From the NCBI GenBank assembly GCA_900770165.1, contig CAAGJJ010000184.1, forward strand, positions 1 to 64,000: DNA of 64,000 bases. Direction: 5' to 3'. A program made the position numbers and the translations under genes. Below are positions 1 through 7,503 of this stretch, piece by piece. This DNA comes from Clostridia bacterium. Its GTDB lineage: Bacteria > Bacillota > Clostridia > Oscillospirales > Acutalibacteraceae. Below the pieces are notes generated by a model that had not been told where the DNA came from, made no database searches, and was given only the letters and a program-made list of their open reading frames with translations. The first letter of the stretch is position 1. Each line of letters starts with the position of its first letter.

Positions 1-243
1 GCTAAATCTCAAGCTAAAGAGATGGAAGAAAAAGAGCAAGCTAACATGCAAAATGAATTCGATACTGATTCAGAGGTGGTTAATACATTAACTGATTTGT
101 TTGCTAGATCTCAAGCTAAAGAAATGGAAGAAAAAGAGCAAGCTAACATGCAAAATGAATTCAATACTGATTCAGAGGTGGTTAATATATTAGCTGATTT
201 GTTTGTTGGATCTCAAGTTAAAGAGATAGGAGAAAAAGAGTAA
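1..243 (+). CDS. C-terminal part of a tandem-repeat protein, open at the left edge
   Basis: The reading frame is already open at base 1 and runs to a TAA at 241-243, so the gene begins upstream of the window. It encodes a charged helical repeat of 34 residues (102 bp). Two complete copies start at 22 and 124 and are nearly identical in DNA, and a partial copy precedes them. Each copy carries the core EF(D/N)TDSE followed by L-x-D-L-F. The same core occurs once near the N-terminus of the secreted protein at 1183-2187, so this is a paralogue of that gene with an expanded repeat. The internal ATG at 22 lies inside a repeat and is not a true start. The function is unknown. The stop at 241 probably results from decay, because homology to the paralogue continues downstream. 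Confidence 0.6.
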   Translation, partial: AKSQAKEMEEKEQANMQNEFDTDSEVVNTLTDLFARSQAKEMEEKEQANMQNEFNTDSEVVNILADLFVGSQVKEIGEKE

Positions 244-680
244 GCTAAAGTGCGAAGTTATTTCTATGGGAATGTGATGGTTAATTCAATAAATGCTTTG
301 TTTAATAAAGTTGAAGAAAAAGAGATGCGAATAAAGGAAGAAATGAAAGAATTGGATGAGACTATAAATCCTATAGAAAAAAACTGTGCTAAAATAGGTA
401 ATTTTTTTGTTAAATCCGCTGAAGAGAACTATCGTTTGCGTGGATACGATGATGGACTTGTGCTAATAAATTTGAAAAAATATATATGCACGTTAAATAT
501 GTGAAGAAAATAGGACTAGTACAGAAGATCTAGAAAAAATTTTATTCATATGAAGAGTCAAATTAGGTTAGGTATATATGATACTTTTGATCCATTTCGT
601 GAGAATGTAAATGTGTAAAGAAGAAATAAATAAAGTATTTTGAAGGACTTCAAAGAATTGAGTCTGGATGTTACAATTAA
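244..680 (+). pseudogene. decayed 3' half of a paralogue of the 1183-2187 gene
   Basis: After the TAA at 241 the same frame continues to 504 and contains residues close to the paralogue (KSAEENY against KAAEENY at about residues 221-227 of the 1183 gene). Homology then changes frame near 455-505. It resumes around 548-575 (SQIRL against NQIRL) and at 640-680, which matches the paralogue's last codons up to the stop. About 60 bp of 3' untranslated sequence (to about 760) also resemble the DNA after 2187. A stop plus at least one frameshift make this a degraded copy. No function is expected. Confidence 0.7.
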
Positions 681-786
681 GACTAAAATATTTAAGTAAA
701 GTTGTATACAGATACAGTCGATGAATAGTACTTATTTTGCAAAATGTGTTCATATTGTTTGAAATAGAAGTTAAAAATTAATATAA

Positions 787-844
787 CACCTCTAAAGTAG
801 TCAGGTAAAATATAACTATCTGTTATTTTGGAGGTGCTTTTTTA
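787..844 (+). terminator. intrinsic terminator after the decayed repeat gene
   Basis: An imperfect stem pairs the ACACCTC side (787-804) with the GGAGGTGC side (820-837). A run of T residues to about 844 follows. Confidence 0.7.
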
Positions 845-964
845 TATCCAAAACACCACATTAGCCATAAAAATTCACAAGAATATATTAATAAATACCA
901 TTTTTATAAAATGTTATTGTTGATTTTTATAAAAAATCACGCCTAAGCTTGTTGATTTACACTA

Positions 965-993
965 TTGAATCGCAGAAGATATCATGATATACT
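965..993 (+). promoter_or_regulatory. sigma-A type promoter for the 1183 gene
   Basis: TTGAAT (965-970) and TATACT (988-993) are separated by exactly 17 bp. This implies a 5' leader of about 180 nt before the ATG at 1183. Confidence 0.55.
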
Positions 994-1074
994 ATTATTA
1001 CAGAAAAGAGATAAAGCGTTAAAATTAAAAGACAGAAAAATAATTTGTTTTTGTAATGGAGGTGAGAAAATAAA

Positions 1075-1080
1075 ATGTAA
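1075..1080 (+). other. start-stop codon pair behind a strong ribosome-binding site
   Basis: Within the predicted leader of the 1183 gene, GGAGGTGA (1059-1066) is followed at normal spacing by ATG (1075) and immediately by TAA (1078). It could be a ribosome-holding minimal ORF or the remains of a lost gene start. Confidence 0.35.
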
Positions 1081-1182
1081 TGGTTGTTTTTGCTAAAATT
1101 AGGTCTGTTAGAAAGAAAATGTTTTGTGTAGGAATGTAAACCGCAGTAAGTAATAAAAATTATTAAATGTGGGGGTAAAATA

Positions 1183-2187
1183 ATGAAAAACGTAAAAAAA
1201 GTAATAGCAGGAGTACTTTTAACAGCAACCGTATTAGGAACAGGAACTCAATTATCTGTTGGTGCAGCAAAGTATAGTTTAGAAGGATCATCTAGTGAAG
1301 TGAATTTCAATAAAAGGCCATCTAGAGGGCAAGGTGAATTCGATACTGATTCAGAAATGGATAATTCATTAGCTGATTTCTTTGCTAAAATTAAAGCCCA
1401 AAAGATAGAAAATTTAGACGATACTTATGACGAGGCACTAAATTTGTATGATATCGATTCTTATAAAAATGGTTATGTTACTATTGATGAATGTGAAGAA
1501 AAATGGAATGAGGTTTCAATTTGTTGTGGCGAAGCAATAGAATATTATAATGAGTTAGAAAAAAGAAACGAAGCTGAAAAATATAGTTTAGTGGAACAAT
1601 TAGCAAATGCAAATATTGCTTGGCTGGAAGTAGAAAAAGAACCTGCAGTAGGAAACTGGAATAGTGTGGCATTGAAATTTGAGGCAGTTATAGAAGCTAT
1701 AAAAGATTCTAATAAAGATATTAGTGCAAACATTGAATATATTCAGGCAAAGGCTGATACAGCAAGGGCATATGCCGCTTTTGTAGAATTAAATAAGACT
1801 ACGAATTATAATACAGTAGGTAATCTTCTTACTAAAGCTGCTGAAGAGAATTATAGTGTGTGTGGAAGATGTGACAAACTTGCTGAAGAATGTGTTGGTA
1901 AATTTGAAGAAATATATAACGAAGTAGCAAATATGGAGCAAGAAGGACAAAATAGTAGATTATTAGCAGAGTTTACTTTGATGAAAAATCAAATTAGGTT
2001 AATCCAGACAGATGAATTGTGCAGATACGCTGGAATGCGCAAATTAGAAGAGAAAGTTAATATGTTAAACGAAGCTGGAAGAACTTATGGTGAGTTATAT
2101 AACTATTTTGATGAAATTGGAAGAGAAGAAGAGATATATAAGTGTATTGAAGGACTCCAAAAAATTGAGTCTGGACGTTACAATTAG
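1183..2187 (+). CDS. secreted alpha-helical protein, unknown function
   Basis: The 334-residue protein has a clear signal peptide: KNVKK, a hydrophobic core, then a small-residue region ending GAA at about residues 27-29. It is probably exported by Sec and released. A single copy of the EFDTDSE...LADFF motif lies near residues 52-70; this motif is tandemly repeated in the broken paralogue at 1-243. The rest is acidic and looks helical, with no domain I recognise and no sortase or choline-binding signal. The start is supported by GTGGGGGT about 8 bp upstream. The gene is flanked by its own promoter and terminator, so it is probably monocistronic. The function is unknown. Confidence 0.85.
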   Translation: MKNVKKVIAGVLLTATVLGTGTQLSVGAAKYSLEGSSSEVNFNKRPSRGQGEFDTDSEMDNSLADFFAKIKAQKIENLDDTYDEALNLYDIDSYKNGYVTIDECEEKWNEVSICCGEAIEYYNELEKRNEAEKYSLVEQLANANIAWLEVEKEPAVGNWNSVALKFEAVIEAIKDSNKDISANIEYIQAKADTARAYAAFVELNKTTNYNTVGNLLTKAAEENYSVCGRCDKLAEECVGKFEEIYNEVANMEQEGQNSRLLAEFTLMKNQIRLIQTDELCRYAGMRKLEEKVNMLNEAGRTYGELYNYFDEIGREEEIYKCIEGLQKIESGRYN

Positions 2188-2253
2188 TAAGATTATATAC
2201 AGATGTGGTTGATGGATAGTACTTATTTTACAAAATGAATTAATAAAATAGAA

Positions 2254-2292
2254 AAATGCCTACATTTTTAATTAAAATGTAGGCATTCTATT
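2254..2292 (+). terminator. intrinsic terminator
   Basis: A perfect stem (AATGCCTACATTT with its complement) ends near 2287 and is followed by a short T-rich stretch. It closes the 1183 transcript. Confidence 0.75.
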
Positions 2293-2369
2293 TGTACTTG
2301 ATTTCTTTCCTTGTCTATTTGACAAGGGGCATATCACAATTTTACATAGTTTTTAAATTTATTGTTGTG

Positions 2370-4982
2370 TTATTTTGTACCAATGGCGATTATGTCTGCA
2401 CCTTTATAATCACCATTTTCAAATTTACCAGTATATCTGTAATCAAAATTAAGACCTGCAGCTATGGCTTTGCTAGGGATTTGTATTGTTTCGAGTGGAT
2501 TATCCTCACATGAAAATACTTTAAGTTCATTACTTTCAATGCGAAGTTCTTTTATATTATTATAAGAGCAAACAACAGATTTAAGTGAAGTTAGTGGAGA
2601 TAAATCTAATTTTTTAATAGAGCAAGCCTTGCAATTTAACTCTTTAAGTTTGGTGCAATTTGAAATATCAACGTTTTCTAAATATTCATTATTTGAGCAA
2701 TCAAGATTTTCTAATTGTTTAAGATTATTAATTAATAATCTTTTTCGATTTGTATAAGAACAATTTAGATTTATAAGGTTACTTAATATATTAAAATCAA
2801 AGTCACCAAAATTTTTGTTTCCAGAAATATCAAGTTCAGTTATAACATTGTTATCAGATATAATTAAGCTTTTAAGGTCATTGAAAGCTAAGTTAACTTT
2901 ACGAAGATTTTTAAATGAAGATAAATCTAATGTTCCTGAAAGCTTATTACTAGAAAGATTAATTGTTGTTAGAGCTTCTGATCTAGGAAGTATAATTGTG
3001 TTAATTCCACAATTAATGCAACTAAGAAGTTTTAGATTTGAATTTGCGTGTAAATCTAATAGACCACCGTTTTTAAACAAATCAATAGTACAAGAACTAT
3101 CGCTCTGGAGAAAAAGAGATCTCAAACTCAAAAGATACTCAATTCCTGCAAGACTGTTTATATTATTTTCAAATTCATTAGATGAAATTCCAAATATTTT
3201 TTCAATTCTATCAATATCAAATTCGTCTAGTCTATAACCAGGATCAAATGGTTTGTCATTTGTAAAAAAGGAATGTGTATAAATAAATTCAGCGAATACA
3301 TCATCTTTCAAAATTTCTGATATTTTCTTATTCAATAAGCTTTTATTTTTTATGTCTGGCTGACCTTTACGATTTCTAAGAGGAGACCTACTAGAGCTAG
3401 TGTAGCTACCACTAATAGTTTTTATTGATCCACTGTCTTTTTCTTGAATAGGTATTATTTTATTTTGGGGATTATTTTCTGTATCAATATCATTGTTCGT
3501 ATTCGGAAGTAGATTGATCATGCCCTGCAATAATAATGTATGTGCTTCACAAAGCTCATTAGGTTGTTTGCTCTGATCTTGCATTGCTGATTTAAACTCT
3601 TCGTTAGATTTTTTTAGGGCCTCGTTTTGTTGTCTTAATTCTTGCAATAATGAATTAAGCTCTTCATTAGATTGTCTAAGTTGCTCGTTTTTTTCTTGCA
3701 ATGATAATGCAAATGTTTCATGAGCCTCTATGTACCCATTTAATCTTTCAAGTTCTTGTTCTAGTGAAGCATTTCTTTGCATATGAGAATATGTGACTGG
3801 TATTGAATAGTTTTCACGCAGAAGCTTTACAGACTCTACTACGGTAGATAAAACACTATTCATAAGTTTTGATGTGGATTTTTTGACCTGCAATAGAAGA
3901 TCTAGCAGTTCAGCTGCTTGCAAATCATATTTTTCACTTTGCGTTTTTATAATTGTGGCAATATTAGAATAAGTTTTTCCTTTATTTTTTGGATATTCGG
4001 AACACAGTTGTTTATAAATTTCATCTTTATTTTTTTTAAGATTTTCAACTTCTGTCTGAAGACTAAGTATATTATCATAATTTTCTTTTAACGCTTTTTG
4101 TATTTCGCATGCTTTAAAGTAATTTTCACAGTAAACATTAATACTAGTATTAAATTTTTTACGGTACTCACTTTCAGAAATGTTATTTTTTAAACTACTA
4201 TTTTTTAAAATTTTTTTATTATCGTTAAGTTTACTTTTGCAAGTAAAAAAATCTGCTTCTAGTTCATAAACTGAGATATTTATTTTATTAAGCTGCGTAC
4301 GGATATTTTCAAATTGAGATTCAAAGTTACTTTCTGCGTTTTTTACTTTATAGAAATCTGTATAGGAAAATTCTTCTATAATTTTTGCATATTCCTCAGG
4401 TATTCGAATTTTATAAGGTTCTTCTTTAGCAAATAACTCTAATGCTTTTTCAAATGCCGATTGTTGTATAAAGTAACGACTATCAAGCTGTTTATTATTT
4501 AGAATTTTTTCAAATATATCTTTTAAGTTAACTTGATTTTCTGTAGTAGGGTTATCTTTTATTTCAACTTTTTGATTTTTTTCATCAGATTTATCATCTG
4601 CTTCAGCTTTTATTTCTTCTGCATTAGGTTTGTCGATTGTTTTATCTTCTTGTATTTCCCCAGCAGGGTTTAATTCAACTGGATTTTCTAAACCAGAAGG
4701 GTCTAAATCAAATAATTGTTCAGACGTTTCAGCTTGTATGTTTTCTATATTAGGTTTGTCGTTTGCTTCAACTTCTTGATTTTTTTCACAAGGAGTATTC
4801 TTTGCTTTAATTGAATTTTCTACGCGAGAAGCATTTAAATCAGATAATGTTGAAGCTTGTTCTATATTGCTACTACCAAGAAATGGTGATAGTACTGGGT
4901 CCATTGCAAAAACATTACTTGCTGTTTCATTTACACTAAATAGTAAAACTAAAGCTAAAGCTGTTATTCTTTTTAAATTCAC
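2370..4982 (-). CDS. secreted coiled-coil protein with C-terminal leucine-rich repeats
   Basis: The 870-residue protein starts at a GTG (4982) behind AGGAGA. A signal peptide ends near VFA (about residue 26). Residues about 45-150 are acidic low-complexity sequence with repeated Asn-Lys-Pro-(N/T) segments. Residues 150-480 are strongly helical, with a heptad-rich coiled coil at about 405-470 (repeats of LRQxNEEL type). From about residue 660 to 835 there are leucine-rich repeats of the L-x-x-L-x-C-x-x-N and L-D-(L/I)-S type, structurally distinct from the LRR_5 proteins downstream. LRR domains of this class bind proteins, so a surface or secreted adhesin or effector role is plausible. No wall-anchoring signal is visible. 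It is followed on the same strand by nothing, and its 3' end faces the convergent 1183 gene. Confidence 0.85.
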   Translation of the reverse strand: MNLKRITALALVLLFSVNETASNVFAMDPVLSPFLGSSNIEQASTLSDLNASRVENSIKAKNTPCEKNQEVEANDKPNIENIQAETSEQLFDLDPSGLENPVELNPAGEIQEDKTIDKPNAEEIKAEADDKSDEKNQKVEIKDNPTTENQVNLKDIFEKILNNKQLDSRYFIQQSAFEKALELFAKEEPYKIRIPEEYAKIIEEFSYTDFYKVKNAESNFESQFENIRTQLNKINISVYELEADFFTCKSKLNDNKKILKNSSLKNNISESEYRKKFNTSINVYCENYFKACEIQKALKENYDNILSLQTEVENLKKNKDEIYKQLCSEYPKNKGKTYSNIATIIKTQSEKYDLQAAELLDLLLQVKKSTSKLMNSVLSTVVESVKLLRENYSIPVTYSHMQRNASLEQELERLNGYIEAHETFALSLQEKNEQLRQSNEELNSLLQELRQQNEALKKSNEEFKSAMQDQSKQPNELCEAHTLLLQGMINLLPNTNNDIDTENNPQNKIIPIQEKDSGSIKTISGSYTSSSRSPLRNRKGQPDIKNKSLLNKKISEILKDDVFAEFIYTHSFFTNDKPFDPGYRLDEFDIDRIEKIFGISSNEFENNINSLAGIEYLLSLRSLFLQSDSSCTIDLFKNGGLLDLHANSNLKLLSCINCGINTIILPRSEALTTINLSSNKLSGTLDLSSFKNLRKVNLAFNDLKSLIISDNNVITELDISGNKNFGDFDFNILSNLINLNCSYTNRKRLLINNLKQLENLDCSNNEYLENVDISNCTKLKELNCKACSIKKLDLSPLTSLKSVVCSYNNIKELRIESNELKVFSCEDNPLETIQIPSKAIAAGLNFDYRYTGKFENGDYKGADIIAIGTK

Positions 4983-5016
4983 AATTTTCTCCTATCTATT
5001 TACTTTATAATGTTCT

Positions 5017-5052
5017 CAAGGAAGATTTTAAATAAATCTTCCTTGTTTTTTA
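5017..5052. terminator. hairpin between two minus-strand secreted-protein genes
   Basis: A perfect 12-bp stem (CAAGGAAGATTT, 5017-5028, with 5034-5045) lies between the 407-aa gene and the 870-aa gene, both on the minus strand. The T-run is on the plus-strand side (5046-5051), the wrong polarity for the upstream minus-strand gene. It may act as a weak terminator or an RNA-stabilising hairpin. Confidence 0.5.
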
Positions 5053-5058
5053 GAACTA

Positions 5059-6282
5059 TTACTTACCACCGTCTGGTATTGGCTGATCTTCATTGGAATT
5101 ACTTGTGTCTCCTTGTGATGAGCCTGCTGCTCTTCGATTTGTCCAGAGTAAATCCGTAGTTGACAAAATAGTGCCGCCTTTATTGCCGTTAGATCCACCT
5201 GCTGAAGGAGCTGAACTCTGGTCTGAATTTTGTTGTGTTTGTGATTCATCTTTTGATTGGTTACCTTGTAGTTGTGGAGCATTTTGTTCATTAGCAACTA
5301 CAGGCTTATTTGCTAGTGTGTTAACTTTTTCAGTTAATTGTTGATTTAAATTTACAAAATTATCTAGATTTTCCCTGAAATCCTTATTAGATATGCAAAG
5401 GTCAATCTTCATTTCATTAAGATTACCCTGTTTTAATTTTAACTCCTCTACAAACTCTGCAACTTTTTTAGAGTACTCTTCATAGGCCTGATTAGCTGAT
5501 TCTGGTAATTTATCAGCAGCTCCCACTAGGCTAGTACTAATCCCTGTTATTTCTGTATTTCCAAATTTATCTGCATAAACTTTTGTTTTTTTAGTGTAGT
5601 CTTTTATTTTGTCAGCTATTTCTTTATATGAATTTATAAATTCTTCACCTGTTATAAATACTTTAGCAACACCTATTTTAACTTTGCCATTATCATAAAG
5701 TTTGTTAAGAACAGATAAATTTACATTTGTTTCAATTTTACCGCCAGCTAACTGTAACAATATTTTACCTGTGTCTTTTCCAGCTGGTAGATCTATATCT
5801 GCTAATTCATTACTATTTGATAAGGAAATTTCTGTTATGCCGCATTCCTTTTCAAATTCAACACCTATGTGAGCTTTGAGATTATCACCACTACCATTTA
5901 TTATTTGAACATTATTTTTAGAACAATCCCAACTACTTATATGAGCGTCCTCCGATACTGTATCTATAATAGAACACATTTCGTCATCAAATTTAATTTT
6001 TACATTATAATTGTTTTCTTGCATACAATTATATAGTGTATCAGTTCCTAAAGCTGCTGCAAACTTTTTAATTGTTTCTATTTTGGCTAGGTCTGCATTA
6101 GTCTCTTTTGCAGCATGTGTCACTATGCTATCGCTATTAAATTGAACATTATCACCTTTTTTGGCATACATGTCCGCCTCTTGAGTTGCAGCATCACCTT
6201 CAGCAAAACCTATTAGCTGAGAAAAAGATGATAAAGTTAGAATTGACATAATTGATGCCAAAACACGTATTTTTAATTTCAT
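5059..6282 (-). CDS. secreted protein with disordered C-terminus, unknown function
   Basis: The 407-residue protein has a good start (GGAGG 8 bp upstream of the ATG at 6282) and a signal peptide ending near GFA (about residue 27). Residues about 50-200 contain short leucine- and isoleucine-rich strands (such as ITEISLSNSNELADIDLPAG) that resemble degenerate LRR strands. Residues 205-330 are helical. From about 340 to the end it is Gln/Ser/Asn/Gly-rich and looks disordered. There is no LPxTG-like motif or C-terminal membrane segment, so it is probably released. It shares strand and general design with the 870-aa neighbour. I do not recognise a family. Confidence 0.75.
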   Translation of the reverse strand: MKLKIRVLASIMSILTLSSFSQLIGFAEGDAATQEADMYAKKGDNVQFNSDSIVTHAAKETNADLAKIETIKKFAAALGTDTLYNCMQENNYNVKIKFDDEMCSIIDTVSEDAHISSWDCSKNNVQIINGSGDNLKAHIGVEFEKECGITEISLSNSNELADIDLPAGKDTGKILLQLAGGKIETNVNLSVLNKLYDNGKVKIGVAKVFITGEEFINSYKEIADKIKDYTKKTKVYADKFGNTEITGISTSLVGAADKLPESANQAYEEYSKKVAEFVEELKLKQGNLNEMKIDLCISNKDFRENLDNFVNLNQQLTEKVNTLANKPVVANEQNAPQLQGNQSKDESQTQQNSDQSSAPSAGGSNGNKGGTILSTTDLLWTNRRAAGSSQGDTSNSNEDQPIPDGGK

Positions 6283-6347
6283 ATGGGTCCTCCAATAATT
6301 TTTTAATTTAATCTATGTAAACTTATAATAAAATAAGTAAATTAGAA

Positions 6348-6926
6348 TTAATCTATAGACAAAATGCTAACATCTATAGAAGAACCAAAAGGTGTTTTTT
6401 CTCGAGTATTTGCATCGTAAGTATCAATAATCAACCTACCATGAAATACTCCTGTAGATATTTTTTTATCGAATCTTAATTTATCTATAGAATATCCTGG
6501 CAAAATCCCTCCCGATTCACAAACTATAACAGTATTATCTTCCGATGACTGTGTATCTGATGATCCTTCCAAATCTTTTTCGTTCATCTCCAAAGAGAGG
6601 CTTATTATCTGGTTAGAATCGCCGTGGTTTTTATAAGAAAATATTCCTATGTTATTTTCTTTATCGTATAAAATACTTTTAGAGCAGTCGATAGTTATTT
6701 GATTTTCTACCGTTTCAACTGTATCTTCAAATCTTTTAGCGTCTTTACTTAATCTAATATTTTCATTTTTATGTGTAGAAAAGTATATAAAAATTGCTAA
6801 GAAGATGAAAAGTAATAAAAGAAGTATAGCAATTAAAATTTTATATATTTTTTTCTTTTTGCTATCTTTTTTATCAGTTGTACTTAATTCTTTATTTTCT
6901 TCAGTACTTTTTTTTGTATCGTCCAT
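6348..6926 (-). CDS. single-pass membrane protein with extracytoplasmic beta domain
   Basis: The frame is open from 7043, but the better start is the ATG at 6926 (GGGGAG upstream), giving 192 residues. The upstream extension has unlikely composition. A charged cytoplasmic segment (about 30 residues, ending KKKK) precedes one transmembrane helix (LLLLLFIFLAIFIYF). An extracytoplasmic domain of about 135 residues follows. Its pattern LPGYSIDKLRF...GVFHGRLIIDTYD resembles small Firmicute proteins with an aPGxxIdxIxL...G-x-Y-x-a strand motif, whose function is not known to me. It is followed closely by the 407-aa secreted protein on the same strand. Confidence 0.65.
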   Translation of the reverse strand: MDDTKKSTEENKELSTTDKKDSKKKKIYKILIAILLLLLFIFLAIFIYFSTHKNENIRLSKDAKRFEDTVETVENQITIDCSKSILYDKENNIGIFSYKNHGDSNQIISLSLEMNEKDLEGSSDTQSSEDNTVIVCESGGILPGYSIDKLRFDKKISTGVFHGRLIIDTYDANTREKTPFGSSIDVSILSID

Positions 6927-7236
6927 GAATTTCGACCAACTCCCCAAATTATAGAAAATAAACCATAAAATTCTACAAAACGCAAATAAATATAAAAAAG
7001 AATAAACATACGTTTTGTACACCACAGTATATATATTTAACACAGTTGTCTAAAAAAGTCTAGTCCTGACGCCAATTTCATGATTAAGAACAAAAATTGG
7101 TTATATTTATTAGATTTTTCATATTTATTTATATACAAAATTTTTAGTTTTTTTGTAATCTATGTTCGTGTCATTCTTAGATGGAAATTTTATCCTTATT
7201 GGATAATATAGTTAAAAACATATTATTAAAACAAAA

Positions 7237-7283
7237 AAATAGAGACTTAATAATAATCTTATATCATTATTAAATCTCTATTT
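7237..7283. terminator. long AT-rich hairpin in the 6927-7503 gap
   Basis: AAATAGAGAcTTAATAAT (7237-7254) pairs with 7266-7283 with one mismatch, flanked by A-rich sequence on the left and T-rich on the right. Apart from this and the promoter at 7428, I see nothing in the 577-bp gap. Confidence 0.5.
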
Positions 7284-7427
7284 ATATTTAAGTATATATT
7301 TATTAACTATATTCTATTAGGTTAAATGTGCAGATTTTTTAGCCGCTTATATTATGCACGCTTATTATATGTGAATCAAATTTAATTATTATCATCGTTT
7401 TACCATAAAATTTGGATAAAACGTCAA

Positions 7428-7456
7428 TGTACAAAATTAATTATGTGTTTTATAAT
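7428..7456 (+). promoter_or_regulatory. possible sigma-A promoter for the LRR-RING array
   Basis: TGTACA (7428-7433, 4 of 6 matches to the -35 consensus) lies 17 bp from a perfect TATAAT (7451-7456), about 45 bp upstream of the first LRR-RING gene. Confidence 0.5.
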
Positions 7457-7503
7457 ATAAAAGGCTTTGAGAATAAAGTAAAATAAAAATTAGGAGGTAT
7501 TTA

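Noticed and set aside
5093..5344. Plus-strand ORF opposite the 407-aa secreted protein
   Set aside because: It has no ribosome-binding site, and its strand contradicts the well-supported signal-peptide gene.
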